A DNA stretch of 64,000 nt, taken from contig NZ_WITC01000018.1 of the NCBI RefSeq assembly GCF_009601505.1, forward strand, positions 1 through 64,000, in the 5' to 3' direction. The stretch comes from Sinorhizobium terangae. GTDB taxonomy: Bacteria > Pseudomonadota > Alphaproteobacteria > Rhizobiales > Rhizobiaceae. A program made the translations under genes and the position numbers. Shown here one piece after another: positions 1 to 9,511 of this stretch; positions within the stretch are counted from its first letter, which is position 1; each line of letters starts with the position of its first letter. Under the pieces are notes generated by a model. The model was not told the origin of the DNA and did no database searches. It saw nothing but the letters and a program-made list of their open reading frames with translations.

Positions 1-66
1 TACAGCGCCGCGCGTCTTATTAGACGCGCAAAGGACGCTGTAGCACTTTAGGAACCATGCAGTAGG
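1..66. repeat. RIME1-like repeat, left palindrome only
   Basis: The first palindrome (bases 1-43, arms around AGACGCGC) is intact. The second palindrome seen in the full copies at 12288-12393 and 57987-58091 is missing except for its terminal CATGCAGTAG. It lies just past the stop codon of the phytase-like gene and may begin before the window. The match is to other copies inside this window; the name RIME1 comes from the known Rhizobium intergenic mosaic elements. Confidence 0.75.
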
Positions 67-67
67 T

Positions 68-1426
68 TTACTCGGCCTTGAGGAATTCGCCGACTTCCAG
101 CAACACGAACTCGTTGTCGTCCGCCTTGTCGATGGCGCGGCCAGCGGAGAAGGGGAGATTGTTGTCGTTGCCGACGACGATGTGGGTCTCGTCGACGCGG
201 TCCACGTTCTCGATGGTGACGAACGGCATGTCGTAGTAGCCGTCACCGCCGCCCTGACGCTTCCTGTTTTCCGGATCGGCGATCTTGAGGAGATCGATGT
301 GACCGATCTTGCGCACGGCCTTGCCGGCATTATCGTCGGTCATCTCGATCTTGTAGATGCGCTTGAGCTTTGAGCCGACCGCGAAGCAGTCAGGTTTCGG
401 ATCCTTCGGATCCGCGCATGCCTTGTCGACAGTGCCGGCCCCGTTGTCGCGCTCGATGACCAGCGCGGTCTTCTCGTCGAGCATGTTGAAGTCGCCGATT
501 GCCTCGCCGCCTTCGGCAAGCGGATAGAGCCAGCTGCGGCCTGTCCAGGCTTTGCTCGCGACATCGAGCTCGATGATACGAAGCGCCGGGCGACCGTCGG
601 CCTGCTCGACCGATTCATTATCGATCCAGATCGGCCCTTCGAGCAGGCCATAGAGCTTGCTGCCGTCCTTGGACATCGCCATGCCCTCATAGCCGCCGGA
701 ACGCTTCAGGTTGAAGGCCGGCATTTTCTTGGAAGGGTCCGCCTGCAGCGTCAGCGTGGGATTATCGGGCGACATGACCGGCTTGTCGTTGACGACGGTC
801 GGAACGACATCGGTCAGCTTGCCGGCCGTGTCGAATTTCAGGATGTAGGGACCGAACTCTTCGCCGACCCAGAAGCCATCGGCGACCGGCTGGATCGATT
901 CCACGTCGAAATCGGCGCCGGTGAGATAGCGGTTGGCCGAGCCTTCCATGACGATCGGGAAGGGCGCTTTGCGGTCCGGATCGGACAGGAAGATGGTCTG
1001 CAGCGCCTCGACCTTGCCGGCTTCCCAGTCGATCTTGAGATGGTGGAGCATCAGCATCGCGTCGGTCGAGTTCAGCTTGCTGCCGAATCCATTGTCTGAA
1101 AGGCTCCAGAAGGTGCCGTCGGACATTGCCTTGATCCCGGAAAAGCCCTGCATTGGTTGGCCATTGAAAGGCAGCGACAGTCCGGTCGGGCGAACGCCGT
1201 CCTTGCCGGGCACGCTGGCGAGTTCCACGGCACGCTTCCGGTCGGCCGTCGTGAATTTCCCGGAGGTCTTGAGATAATCCGCCGCGTCGGCCGGCGCCGC
1301 GATGATCGTGTTGGCCGGCAGGATGGCATGTGCCTTCAGCGTCGCCGGAAAGACCTTGTCCTCGGCGAGCGCCGTTGTTGTCATTACAAGCGCCAGCGCC
1401 GCGGAGGCGAAAAGTGCTTTCGTCAT
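68..1426 (-). CDS. Secreted phytase-like esterase-domain protein
   Basis: A 452-residue exported protein. Residues 1-21 form a Sec signal peptide (Lys, hydrophobic stretch, ALA cleavage). The rest fits the 'esterase-like activity of phytase' family (PF13449), a beta-propeller-like periplasmic fold, with the stretch FSGIKAMSDGTFWSLSDNG near residue 95. Function in this family is inferred: some members act on phosphate esters, most are untested. I chose ATG 1426 over the GTG at 1435 because AGGGTG sits six bases upstream. A three-repeat PhoB-like box lies about 75 bases upstream (1501-1529), which supports induction by phosphate starvation. It is divergent from the DUF2000 gene. Family confidence is good, substrate unknown. 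Confidence 0.8.
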   Translation of the reverse strand: MTKALFASAALALVMTTTALAEDKVFPATLKAHAILPANTIIAAPADAADYLKTSGKFTTADRKRAVELASVPGKDGVRPTGLSLPFNGQPMQGFSGIKAMSDGTFWSLSDNGFGSKLNSTDAMLMLHHLKIDWEAGKVEALQTIFLSDPDRKAPFPIVMEGSANRYLTGADFDVESIQPVADGFWVGEEFGPYILKFDTAGKLTDVVPTVVNDKPVMSPDNPTLTLQADPSKKMPAFNLKRSGGYEGMAMSKDGSKLYGLLEGPIWIDNESVEQADGRPALRIIELDVASKAWTGRSWLYPLAEGGEAIGDFNMLDEKTALVIERDNGAGTVDKACADPKDPKPDCFAVGSKLKRIYKIEMTDDNAGKAVRKIGHIDLLKIADPENRKRQGGGDGYYDMPFVTIENVDRVDETHIVVGNDNNLPFSAGRAIDKADDNEFVLLEVGEFLKAE

Positions 1427-1500
1427 GAAGTTCACCCTGGGTTGGAGGTCTGAGACCGGTCCCCGATAGGCGTCTTTGATGACGGTTGATTGATGCTTGT

Positions 1501-1529
1501 CTGACAGCCCCGTGAAGCTTTGGTGACAG
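1501..1529 (-). promoter_or_regulatory. Putative three-repeat Pho box
   Basis: On the minus strand the sequence reads CTGTCAC, four bases, GCTTCAC, four bases, CTGTCAG: three 7-mers with an 11-base period. The rhizobial PhoB box is CTGTCAT-N4-CTGTCAT, so the outer repeats match 6 of 7 each and the middle one is weaker. It ends 75 bases before the chosen start of the phytase-like gene, a normal activator distance. PhoB binding is an inference. Confidence 0.6.
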
Positions 1530-1614
1530 GCGATAGCTTGCTCGAACGTTCAAGATCCGCCGCCACTTCGAGCGTTAGTATTGCCTGGAAGAATACGGAG
1601 AGAAATTGGTCACG

Positions 1615-2022
1615 ATGTTCGAGACGAAATTTGCAATTGTCCTCAGGGACGACCTCGCGATGTGGCAGAAGCTGAATGTCACAGCTTTCCTTGCCACCGG
1701 CATAGTCGGGCAGAAGCCGGAGATTATCGGGGAGGCGTATCGTGATGCCGCCGGCAATCTTTACAACGCGCTAAGCATGCAACCGATCATCGTCCTGTCG
1801 GCAGGCGGGACCACGCTCGGCGATATCCAGCGGCGGGCTTTGGCGAAAGATGTTCGCACGTCCATCTATATAGACGAAATGTTCTCGACCGGCCATGACG
1901 CCGCCAACCGGGAAGTCTTTTCCAGATCGGCACCCGAGAACGCCCGGGTTGCAGGGATTGCGATCCATGCGGAGAAAAAGCTCGTGGACAAGATCACGAA
2001 GGGGGCAAAGCTGCACGGCTAG
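1615..2022 (+). CDS. DUF2000 family protein
   Basis: A 135-residue soluble protein that matches the DUF2000 family (small alpha/beta proteins, some related in fold to peptidyl-tRNA hydrolase 2). The N-terminus (FETKFAIVLRDDLAMWQKLN) and the segment giving a glycine-rich turn (SAGGTTLGDIQRRAL, about residues 63-77) fit. An in-frame TTG at 1606 is possible, but GGAGAG at 1597-1602 would then be only three bases away, so the ATG is preferred. It stands alone, divergent from the phytase-like gene and convergent with the cyclase gene. Biochemical role unknown. Confidence 0.8.
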   Translation: MFETKFAIVLRDDLAMWQKLNVTAFLATGIVGQKPEIIGEAYRDAAGNLYNALSMQPIIVLSAGGTTLGDIQRRALAKDVRTSIYIDEMFSTGHDAANREVFSRSAPENARVAGIAIHAEKKLVDKITKGAKLHG

Positions 2023-2071
2023 CGCGGGATGAGGAAAAGTGTGCGCGGTTTTCCGCCCGCATCCCGCGCTA
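2020..2071. repeat. Palindromic hairpin spanning two convergent stop codons
   Basis: The arms TAGCGCGGGATG (2020-2031) and CATCCCGCGCTA (2060-2071) pair perfectly over 12 bases, with a further GGCGGAAAACCGCG-type inner hairpin in the loop. The left arm contains the TAG of the DUF2000 gene and the right arm contains the stop of the cyclase gene on the other strand. From memory, palindromes of this sequence type are frequent between genes in Rhizobiaceae. It may work as a bidirectional terminator although there is no long T-run. Confidence 0.65.
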
Positions 2072-3112
2072 ACTCTCAGGATCGGCCGCACAATTCGAGC
2101 TGCCCTGAAAGAGGCTTGCGGCCCGAAGAGAGGAGACGCCAAGCTTCTGGCCGCGGCCCTTGACCTCGTGTTCGCCGAGATCCTCGCTTCTGACGGAGGC
2201 TGGCAGGCGCATGCGCCGCAGGAGATCGGCGGAAATCAGGATCTGCCGATCGAGCGTTCGGCACAGGCCTTCGAGGCGCGCCGTCGTGTTCACCGTGTCG
2301 CCGAAGTAGGTGATCTTGTGCCTGTCGACGCCGATTTCGGCGGCAACGATTGTTCCGCCGTGCAGCGCGGCACGAAGGCGAGGGACCTCTCCGTAATCCT
2401 TGCGCCAGCGGTGAGCATCCGTGTCGATCCGGTCGAGAATATCGAAGGCGCAGCGAATGCAGGCGGCGTCGGCGATGGCACGATCGAAGGGCCAGGTAAT
2501 GACCGCCGCGTCGCCGACATAGTCATCGATGGAGCCGCCGTGGCGTAAGACCGGATCGGCCATGCTTGCGAACACTCTCCCGAGGTATTCCTGGGTACGC
2601 AGATCGCCGAAGCGCTCGGCGAAGGAGGTGGAGCCGGCGAGGTCGATAAAGAGGAACACACGCTCCTCTTGCACCGGCTTGCGGTAGCGCCCGGTCAGCA
2701 GGCTGAGGAAAACGTCGCGGCCAAGCAGTTCGCGCACTCTCAGGACAAAGATGATCGGGCCGGAGATTGCCAGTGCGATGAGGAGTACGTTCAGCGATGG
2801 CATCATCTCGCCGGGGTGGCCCACCAGACGCAGAAGGGACCCGGCGATTGCAAAGCCGGCATAGACGAGCGCGACATAGACCGCAACGGAAGATAGCAGA
2901 AAGCCTGGCGTCGAAAGGCCGTGGATCTTTCTGTAGAGGCGCCGGAATATGATGCGCCGTTCGAAGGCGAGGATCGGCATGCAGACGAACAGCGCATAGA
3001 CCGCGCCGATCAGTCCGCCATCGCCGTAGACCACCCAGGCATAGGCGACGCCGCTGCCCGCGACGACGAGCAGCAACAGGATGAACTCAAGCGTGGAAAA
3101 TCTCCAGCGCAT
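2069..3112 (-). CDS. Membrane class III adenylate/guanylate cyclase-like protein
   Basis: 347 residues. The N-terminal 130 residues hold about four membrane segments (roughly 8-28, 32-50, 70-92, 104-124), followed by a class III nucleotide cyclase domain (about 150-330). Both metal-binding aspartates are present (D157 in FIDLAGST, D201 in YVGDAA), as are the transition-state Asn275 and Arg279 (VNTTARLE). The residue that normally selects the purine base, Lys in KxxGD, is Asp197 here. Rhizobia carry many such cyclases. Whether this one makes cAMP, cGMP or anything cannot be told from sequence. Stand-alone gene, convergent with DUF2000. Confidence 0.88.
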   Translation of the reverse strand: MRWRFSTLEFILLLLVVAGSGVAYAWVVYGDGGLIGAVYALFVCMPILAFERRIIFRRLYRKIHGLSTPGFLLSSVAVYVALVYAGFAIAGSLLRLVGHPGEMMPSLNVLLIALAISGPIIFVLRVRELLGRDVFLSLLTGRYRKPVQEERVFLFIDLAGSTSFAERFGDLRTQEYLGRVFASMADPVLRHGGSIDDYVGDAAVITWPFDRAIADAACIRCAFDILDRIDTDAHRWRKDYGEVPRLRAALHGGTIVAAEIGVDRHKITYFGDTVNTTARLEGLCRTLDRQILISADLLRRMRLPASVRSEDLGEHEVKGRGQKLGVSSLRAASLFQGSSNCAADPES

Positions 3113-3279
3113 GCGCCAAAGCCCCGGAACCGGAAAACAAATAGGACAATTGCGGAACGGACAACGGTCCGCAACGCATTCAGGTAGCTCTCCAATGCCG
3201 TTCGGCTTGGATCAGCCCTCTCGATTTGTCCTCGCTATTCATGGATTCAGGCGGAAAGTTGTCTGCCCGCCTGCGGCAT

Positions 3280-4431
3280 TCAACCGCGGATTTCCATTGC
3301 CTCGATCCGCTTGCCGACGAAGCGCAGCGCGACTTCTCCGTTGATGAGCTTCAGGGCCGTTTCGCCAAAAAGCTCCCGCCGCCAGCCCTTGAGCGCGTCC
3401 ACATTGGCCTTTTCGCCTTCGGCTGCGATCCGGTCGAGGTCTTCGCTGTTGGCAATGATCTTGGCGGCGACACCTTCCTTTTCGGCGATGAGCTTCAGGA
3501 GCACCTTCAGCATCTCGCCCGCCGCCGCCGCACCTTCGGGCGCATGATTCTGGCGTGGCAGGCGCGGCAGCTCTGCCTTCGGAATGGCAAGCGCCTCGTT
3601 CACGGCCTCGACGACGGCCGTGCCTGCGCTGGAACGTTCCCACCCTTTGGGGATGGTTCTGAGCCGCCCAAGCGCCTCGGCGTCCTTGGGCTGCTGCTGG
3701 GCGATTTCGTAGATCGCATCATCCTTGAGTATCCGTCCGCGCGGGACGTTGCGCGTGCGCGCCTCGCGCTCGCGCCAGGCCGCGACCTTCTGCAGCACCG
3801 CGAGCTCTATCGGCTTCTTGACGCGCATCTTCAGCCGCTGCCAGGCGTTGTCCGGGTGCAGGTCATAGGTTTCCGGGCTTTCCAGGATCGCCATCTCTTC
3901 GACCAACCACGACGAGCGTCCCTCGCGGGCGAGTTCTGCGGTCAGATACTGGTAGATCTCTCGCAGATGCGTGACGTCGGCGAGTGCATAGTCGAGCTGC
4001 TTGTCCGTGAGCGGTCTGCGGCTCCAATCGGTAAAGCGCGACGACTTGTCGATTTGCTCGTTCTTGATGCGGTTGACCAGTTGGTCATAGGAAACGCTGT
4101 CGCCGAAGCCGCAGACCATCGCCGCGACCTGCGTGTCGAAGAGCGGATGCGGGATAAGGTTGCCGAGGTGATGGATGATCTCGATGTCCTGGCGCGCGGC
4201 GTGAAAGACCTTGACGACGTCCGGATTGCCCATCAGCGCAAAGAACGGTGCGAGGTCGATTCCGGGCGCCATCGGGTCGACGATAACGGCCAGATCGGGG
4301 CTCGCCATCTGGATCAGGCAGAGCTCCGGCCAGAACGTCGTTTCGCGCAGGAATTCGGTATCGATCGTAATATAGTTTGATTGGGCCAACCGTTTGCAGG
4401 CGGCCTCTAGATCTACTGTCGTTTGGATCAT
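3280..4431 (-). CDS. rnd: Ribonuclease D
   Basis: A 383-residue 3'-5' exoribonuclease acting in tRNA 3'-end trimming. It has the DEDDy catalytic set: D24 and E26 (TIDTEF), D82 (HAARQDIE), Y148 and D152 (YALADVTHL). These are followed by HRDC-type helical domains (about 200-290), giving the usual family length. I take the ATG at 4431 (MIQTTVDLE); a GTG five codons upstream at 4446 is possible, and no clear ribosome-binding site separates them. In many rhizobia rnd lies beside aspS, as here within a few kilobases. Cytoplasmic. Confidence 0.94.
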   Translation of the reverse strand: MIQTTVDLEAACKRLAQSNYITIDTEFLRETTFWPELCLIQMASPDLAVIVDPMAPGIDLAPFFALMGNPDVVKVFHAARQDIEIIHHLGNLIPHPLFDTQVAAMVCGFGDSVSYDQLVNRIKNEQIDKSSRFTDWSRRPLTDKQLDYALADVTHLREIYQYLTAELAREGRSSWLVEEMAILESPETYDLHPDNAWQRLKMRVKKPIELAVLQKVAAWREREARTRNVPRGRILKDDAIYEIAQQQPKDAEALGRLRTIPKGWERSSAGTAVVEAVNEALAIPKAELPRLPRQNHAPEGAAAAGEMLKVLLKLIAEKEGVAAKIIANSEDLDRIAAEGEKANVDALKGWRRELFGETALKLINGEVALRFVGKRIEAMEIRG

Positions 4432-4510
4432 CGGGTTTTTAATCACTGTGGCAAAAATGCGGCTTGCCCTTCCGTGTATCGTTTCGCGGCGGCGGTCACA
4501 ATCGAAATTG

Positions 4511-5914
4511 TCAGACCACCCTCAAATAACCCGTCATCCCGGTCTTTTGATGTTCGATGATGTGGCAGTGGATCACCCAGTCGCCGGGGTTGTCCGCAAC
4601 CAGCGCCACTTCCGCCTGTTCGTCCGGCAGAAGCAGGATGGTGTCCGTCGGCGGCGGCAGGAAGGTCCGCTTGTTGGAATTCAGAATGCGGAAGCTCAGG
4701 CCATGCAGGTGGATGGGGTGCGCGTGCGGCGTGCGATTGGAGATCTGCAGCACATAGCTTCTTCCGAGCTTCAATTCCTCGATCGGCGCGATCGGGTCGG
4801 GCGTATCGCCAGGCCAAGGGACCTTATTGATCGCCCAGAACGTGTAGCCGAGCGAGCCGCAGATCGAAGGTGTCGGCTTGTGCTCGGCCGTTGCCGTCAG
4901 TTCGATCGGAATCCGCTTGGCGATGGAGACGTCTGCTTCGGCGATCGGATTGCCGGGCAGGGGGCCAACGTCCCGCAGGTCGCGCTTCAGCGAGGTTCCA
5001 ACCGCCCGAAAAGTGGCGATGGTCCAGGGCCGCGAGCCGCGGTCGTTGCTAAGCTTTGCTGTCTGGCCTTCACTCTCCGGCATCCGCATGACGATATCCA
5101 GGCGCTGCCCCGGCCCCACATCAAGGCGATCGAGCAGGAAGGGGGTGTCGACCGGATTTCCGTCCAGGGCGACGACTTTCGCAGCCGCGCCGTCGAGCGC
5201 CATCGTGTAGATACGCGTTACGTCCATGGCGGCAATCCTCACCCGAACGAGACCGCCGGCGGGCGCCTCGAACACCGGCTCGCGCTGCCAGTTCGTCGTC
5301 TTGACAGTGCCATAGGTGCCGCCCCGGGCGGCATCGCGGGGCTTGAATGGGTCGATGAACTTGCCGCCTCTCCCGAGCCGCCAATCGCGGAGGGTAAGGA
5401 CGATTTCGGCGTCGAAGACTGGATCATCAGGATTCTCGACGACGATCACACCCGCAAGCCCGCGGCCGATCTGCGTCAGCGTGTTGCAGTGCGGGTGGTA
5501 CCAGAAGGTACCGGCATCGGGCGGAGTGAAGACATAATCGAAGCCGTCGCCGGGATAGACATAGGGCTGGGTGATTTCCGGCACGCCATCCATCGCGTTG
5601 GCGATCCGCAGGCCGTGCCAATGGACCGTCGTCGGTTCGTCCAGCCGGTTTACCAGTCTTGCCGCATAGGCCTCGCCTTTGCGCATTCTCAAGACAGGAG
5701 GCATGCTGGCATGAGCGGCCTCGCCGAGCCCGTAGGTCATGACTTTGGGCGTCACGCCGTCGGCTGCGATCCTCGCATCCGCGAACTGGGCCGTCAGGAC
5801 TTGCGGATCGGGAGAGGCGCCGGCGCGCGCGGCAAAGCCGGCGCCCAGCGCGAAAGCGCCTCCAAGCGCAGCCGAGCCCTGGAGAAACGTTCGGCGGTTC
5901 AACATCGGCATCAT
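4511..5914 (-). CDS. Tat-exported multicopper oxidase
   Basis: 467 residues. The N-terminus has a twin-arginine signal (NRRTFLQGSA, residues 6-15) followed by an Ala/Gly-rich hydrophobic stretch. Copper motifs are complete: HWHG (98-101), YHPHC (139-143), HPIHLHG (about 399-405) and HCHIIEHQKTGM (about 449-460), with Met as the axial type 1 ligand. This is a three-cupredoxin periplasmic oxidase of the laccase/CueO group. The substrate (Cu(I), phenols or a division-protein role as in FtsP/SufI) is not decidable, but the intact copper sites argue for real oxidase activity. The Met-rich insert typical of CueO was not seen. The start at 5914 has in-frame alternatives at 5911 and 5905. Confidence 0.9.
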   Translation of the reverse strand: MMPMLNRRTFLQGSAALGGAFALGAGFAARAGASPDPQVLTAQFADARIAADGVTPKVMTYGLGEAAHASMPPVLRMRKGEAYAARLVNRLDEPTTVHWHGLRIANAMDGVPEITQPYVYPGDGFDYVFTPPDAGTFWYHPHCNTLTQIGRGLAGVIVVENPDDPVFDAEIVLTLRDWRLGRGGKFIDPFKPRDAARGGTYGTVKTTNWQREPVFEAPAGGLVRVRIAAMDVTRIYTMALDGAAAKVVALDGNPVDTPFLLDRLDVGPGQRLDIVMRMPESEGQTAKLSNDRGSRPWTIATFRAVGTSLKRDLRDVGPLPGNPIAEADVSIAKRIPIELTATAEHKPTPSICGSLGYTFWAINKVPWPGDTPDPIAPIEELKLGRSYVLQISNRTPHAHPIHLHGLSFRILNSNKRTFLPPPTDTILLLPDEQAEVALVADNPGDWVIHCHIIEHQKTGMTGYLRVV

Positions 5915-6012
5915 GACGTCCCGTGGTGCGGATAAGCGATCGGGCCGTTTCTAAACCTGATTTTCATGATCAGCAATTCGCCCCGCCGGCCATCTTGCCG
6001 CAGATTGCCCGG

Positions 6013-7248
6013 TCATGCGTCCTCTCGCGGCTGGCCGCCGGCAAGCTTGTTGAAGAAGGACGATGTGCGAAGGAGATTGCGAAACGGCATCGCACGCTCT
6101 TCCGTCGGAACCGGTGCACGCGCCGTCATGCGCCGGAGCGTGTAGAGCATGAACAGGGCGAGGATCACTGCGGTATAGATGAAGAGTGCCTGCGGTCCGT
6201 AGAGCTCGAGCATGAAGGAGGCGAAGAGCGGGCCGATGATCGCGCCGAGCGACCAGAAGAACAGCATGCCGGCCGAGACCAGCGCATGCTGCCCCTCGGC
6301 CGCATGGTCATTGGCATGGGCCGAACAGAGCGAGTAGAGCGGCATCGCGAAGGCGCCGAAGGCGAAGATGCCGGCAAAATTCAGCCACTCGTCACTGCCC
6401 GCGCCGAAAGCGAGGAAGAGCCCCGCCAGAAGCGAGCCGAGCGTCGCGATCAGGATGATCAGCCGCCGGTCGATCTGGTCGGAATAGTGCCCGAGCGGAT
6501 ATTGCAGCACCACGCCGCCGATGATGCCCGCGCTCATGAAGGTCGCGATTGCTGTGACAGACAGACCGATGCCCTGGCCATAGATCGGTCCCAGCGAACG
6601 GAAGGCGGCGTTGGTGAGGCCGACGACAATGCAGCCGACCGTCGCAAGCGGCGAGATGTTCCACAGCGCCTTGACGTCGAAGCGGATCGCTTCCGGCGCG
6701 ACGGGACTTGACCGGTCGGCGAAGGAGATCGGCACCAGCGAGAGCGTCAGCGCCATCGAGATGATCGCGAAAAGCTCGAACCCGCCTATGCCGACACCCG
6801 GAATCACATACTGCGCGGCGGTGACGGAACCGAGATCGACGAGGCGGTAGATGGAAAGCGTGCGCGCCCGGTTGGCGTTGGTGACGCTGGCGTTCAGCCA
6901 GCTCTCGACAGTCGCAAAGAGGCTCGCGAAACAGATGCCGGCAACAAGCCGCATCAGGAACCAGAACCAAGGATCGATGAGCAGCACCATCGCAAGGGCC
7001 GCTGCTGACGCGATCGCGGCCATCGCCGAGAAGGTGCGGATGTGGCCGATCGCCCTAAGGATGCGGGTGACGTAGACGCAGCCGATGGCAAAGCCGATAT
7101 TGTAGCCGGCGCCAACGAGCCCGATCAGCGAGGTCGAAAACCCCTCATCGAGCGCTCGCAAGGAAATGAACGTTCCCTGCAAGCCGTTGCCGCCGATGAG
7201 GATGCCTGCGGTGACGAGAAGCGGGATGAGCGGGCGGATCTGGGACAT
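6013..7248 (-). CDS. MFS transporter
   Basis: 411 residues with about 12 membrane segments in two halves, starting at MSQIRPLIPLLVTAGILIG. An upstream in-frame extension of 45 residues is basic and low in coding character, so I reject it. The topology and the central cytoplasmic loop after segment 6 fit the major facilitator superfamily, in a YcaD/UMF1-like subgroup. The substrate cannot be inferred. It lies 98 bases from the multicopper oxidase start, on the same strand and upstream of it, so cotranscription is possible. The C-terminal tail (RMTARAPVPTEERAMPFRN) is cytoplasmic and charged. Confidence 0.88.
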   Translation of the reverse strand: MSQIRPLIPLLVTAGILIGGNGLQGTFISLRALDEGFSTSLIGLVGAGYNIGFAIGCVYVTRILRAIGHIRTFSAMAAIASAAALAMVLLIDPWFWFLMRLVAGICFASLFATVESWLNASVTNANRARTLSIYRLVDLGSVTAAQYVIPGVGIGGFELFAIISMALTLSLVPISFADRSSPVAPEAIRFDVKALWNISPLATVGCIVVGLTNAAFRSLGPIYGQGIGLSVTAIATFMSAGIIGGVVLQYPLGHYSDQIDRRLIILIATLGSLLAGLFLAFGAGSDEWLNFAGIFAFGAFAMPLYSLCSAHANDHAAEGQHALVSAGMLFFWSLGAIIGPLFASFMLELYGPQALFIYTAVILALFMLYTLRRMTARAPVPTEERAMPFRNLLRTSSFFNKLAGGQPREDA

Positions 7249-7545
7249 GGGGGCAGAAGCATCCGGATAATGGCCGCGACTCGAAAGGGAAAACGGGCCT
7301 GCTTCTTGTTTAGCGGCGGGCCACCGTCGGCGACAGTCGTGATTTGTGGCCTTTCCCTTTCTTTTTGCGCCACTTGCCCGCAATGACAGTGGGCGAGAGC
7401 GGCGTGCCGGTCGATCACTCTTCCGGCCGGAACAAGCCGCGGCCTTGACAAAACCGGCGCATCATGCGCTTTTCCGCCCGATTTTGATCATGCCGCGCGC
7501 CGCCATGCGAGCCTGCGCGGTTTTCTGCAATTCCAGGATTAGACG

Positions 7546-9333
7546 ATGCACCGTTACCGCAGCCACACCTGTGCCGCCCTCCGCAAGTCGGATGTTGGCT
7601 CCACCGTTCGCCTCTCCGGCTGGGTTCACCGCGTCCGCGACCATGGCGGCGTGCTCTTCATCGACCTGCGCGATCATTATGGCATGACCCAGGTCGTGGC
7701 CGACCCGGATTCCCCGGCGTTCAAGACGGCGGAGACGGTGCGCGGCGAATGGGTCCTCCGCATCGACGGAACGGTGAAGGCGCGCACGGACGAAACCGTC
7801 AACAAGAACATGCCGACGGGCGAGATCGAGCTCTATGCCCGCGAGATCGAGGTTCTGTCTGCGGCCAAGGAATTGCCGCTGCCGGTCTTCGGCGAGCCGG
7901 ACTATCCGGAAGATGTCCGCCTCAAATACCGTTTCCTGGATCTCCGCCGCGAGACGCTGCACCGCAATATCGTCAAGCGCACCGAGATCATTTCGGCCAT
8001 GCGCCGGGGCATGAGCGAGATCGGCTTTACTGAATATACGACGCCGATCCTGACGGCCTCCTCGCCGGAAGGCGCGCGCGACTTCCTCGTGCCGAGCCGC
8101 ATTCATCCCGGCACCTTCTACGCGCTGCCGCAGGCACCGCAGCAGTATAAGCAGCTTCTGATGGTCGCGGGCTTCGACCGCTATTTCCAGATCGCTCCCT
8201 GCTTCCGCGACGAGGATCCGCGCGCGGACCGTCTGCCGGGCGAATTCTACCAGCTCGACCTCGAAATGAGCTTCGTCGAACAGGAAGACGTCTGGGACAC
8301 GATGGAGCCGATGATCCGCTCGATCTTCGCGGATTTCGCCGGCGGCAAGCCTGTGACCGAAAAGTTCCCGCGCATTCCCTATGACACGGCGATCCGCAAG
8401 TATGGTTCCGACAAGCCGGACCTTCGCAACCCGATCGAGATGCAGAGCGTGACTGAGCACTTCGCCGGTTCGGGCTTCAAGGTCTTCGCCAACATGATCG
8501 CGTCCAACCCGCGGGTCGAGGTATGGGCGATTCCGGCCAAGACCGGCGGCTCCAGAGCGTTCTGCGACCGCATGAACGCCTGGGCCCAGAGCCAGGGCCA
8601 GCCGGGTCTCGGCTATATCTTCTGGCGCAGGGAGGGCGAGAAGCTTGAGGGCGCCGGCCCGCTTGCCAAGAACATTGGCGAAGAACGCACCGACGCAATT
8701 CGCACGCAGCTCGGTCTCGAGGATGGAGACGCCTGCTTCTTTGTCGCCGGCGAACCGGCGAAGTTCTACAAATTTGCCGGCGAAGCCCGCACGAAGGCAG
8801 GTGAGGAACTGAACCTCGTCGACCGCGAACGCTTCGAACTGTGCTGGATTGTCGACTTCCCATTCTACGAATGGCTGGAAGAAGAAAAGAGGATCGATTT
8901 CGCCCACAACCCGTTCTCGATGCCGCAGGGTGGCCTTGAGGCGTTGAACGGCGACGACCCGCTCTCCATCAAGGCCTACCAGTACGACATGGTCTGCAAC
9001 GGCTTCGAGATTGCGTCCGGCTCCATCCGTAACCAGCTGCCGGAGCTGATGGTCAAGGCTTTCGAGTTGACGGGCAAGTCGCGGCAGGAAGTCGAGGAGC
9101 AGTTCGGCGGGCTCTACCGCGCCTTCCAGTACGGCGCGCCGCCGCATGGCGGCATGGCCTTCGGCATCGACCGCATCGTCATGCTGCTCGTCGGCGCCAA
9201 GAACCTGCGTGAGATTTCGCTGTTCCCGATGAACCAGCAGGCCCAGGATCTCCTGATGGGCGCGCCGTCGCCGGCGACGCCGACGCAGCTGCGCGAACTG
9301 GCGATCCGCCCGATTCCGCAGAAGAAGGACTAA
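7546..9333 (+). CDS. aspS: Aspartyl-tRNA synthetase
   Basis: 595 residues, the normal length of the bacterial-type class IIb enzyme. It has an N-terminal OB-fold anticodon domain (about 1-110), class II motif 2 at 219-230 ([10 protein letters not shown]), a GAD insertion (about 290-410) and motif 3 near the C-terminus ([10 protein letters not shown]). It charges tRNA-Asp in the cytoplasm. In bacteria with GatCAB, such as rhizobia, this type can also misacylate tRNA-Asn; that was not tested here. AGGAT lies seven bases before the ATG. A rho-independent terminator follows at 9357. Confidence 0.98.
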   Translation: MHRYRSHTCAALRKSDVGSTVRLSGWVHRVRDHGGVLFIDLRDHYGMTQVVADPDSPAFKTAETVRGEWVLRIDGTVKARTDETVNKNMPTGEIELYAREIEVLSAAKELPLPVFGEPDYPEDVRLKYRFLDLRRETLHRNIVKRTEIISAMRRGMSEIGFTEYTTPILTASSPEGARDFLVPSRIHPGTFYALPQAPQQYKQLLMVAGFDRYFQIAPCFRDEDPRADRLPGEFYQLDLEMSFVEQEDVWDTMEPMIRSIFADFAGGKPVTEKFPRIPYDTAIRKYGSDKPDLRNPIEMQSVTEHFAGSGFKVFANMIASNPRVEVWAIPAKTGGSRAFCDRMNAWAQSQGQPGLGYIFWRREGEKLEGAGPLAKNIGEERTDAIRTQLGLEDGDACFFVAGEPAKFYKFAGEARTKAGEELNLVDRERFELCWIVDFPFYEWLEEEKRIDFAHNPFSMPQGGLEALNGDDPLSIKAYQYDMVCNGFEIASGSIRNQLPELMVKAFELTGKSRQEVEEQFGGLYRAFQYGAPPHGGMAFGIDRIVMLLVGAKNLREISLFPMNQQAQDLLMGAPSPATPTQLRELAIRPIPQKKD

Positions 9334-9356
9334 GTTTCTTAAACGCGCAAGAGCGG

Positions 9357-9383
9357 CCCGGCGGCTCTACCGCCGGGTTTTTT
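9357..9383 (+). terminator. Rho-independent terminator after aspS
   Basis: Perfect 8-bp stem CCCGGCGG / CCGCCGGG with a CTCTA loop, followed by six T residues, 24 bases after the aspS stop codon. Confidence 0.9.
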
Positions 9384-9511
9384 GTGGTCGAGCGGGCTTG
9401 CTGCTGCCGCCACCCCGAAAGTTGCCATCCCGTTGCTCGCCTTGACAGGATTTCCGCCGAAGCGTTTCCTTTCTTCGCTGCGCCATGGCAGCGTTTTGGG
9501 TGGAGTGAACG

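Noticed and set aside
7462-9147. 561-codon minus-strand open frame opposite aspS
   Set aside because: It is the antisense of aspS, without a ribosome-binding site or family match, a usual effect of high GC at codon position 3.
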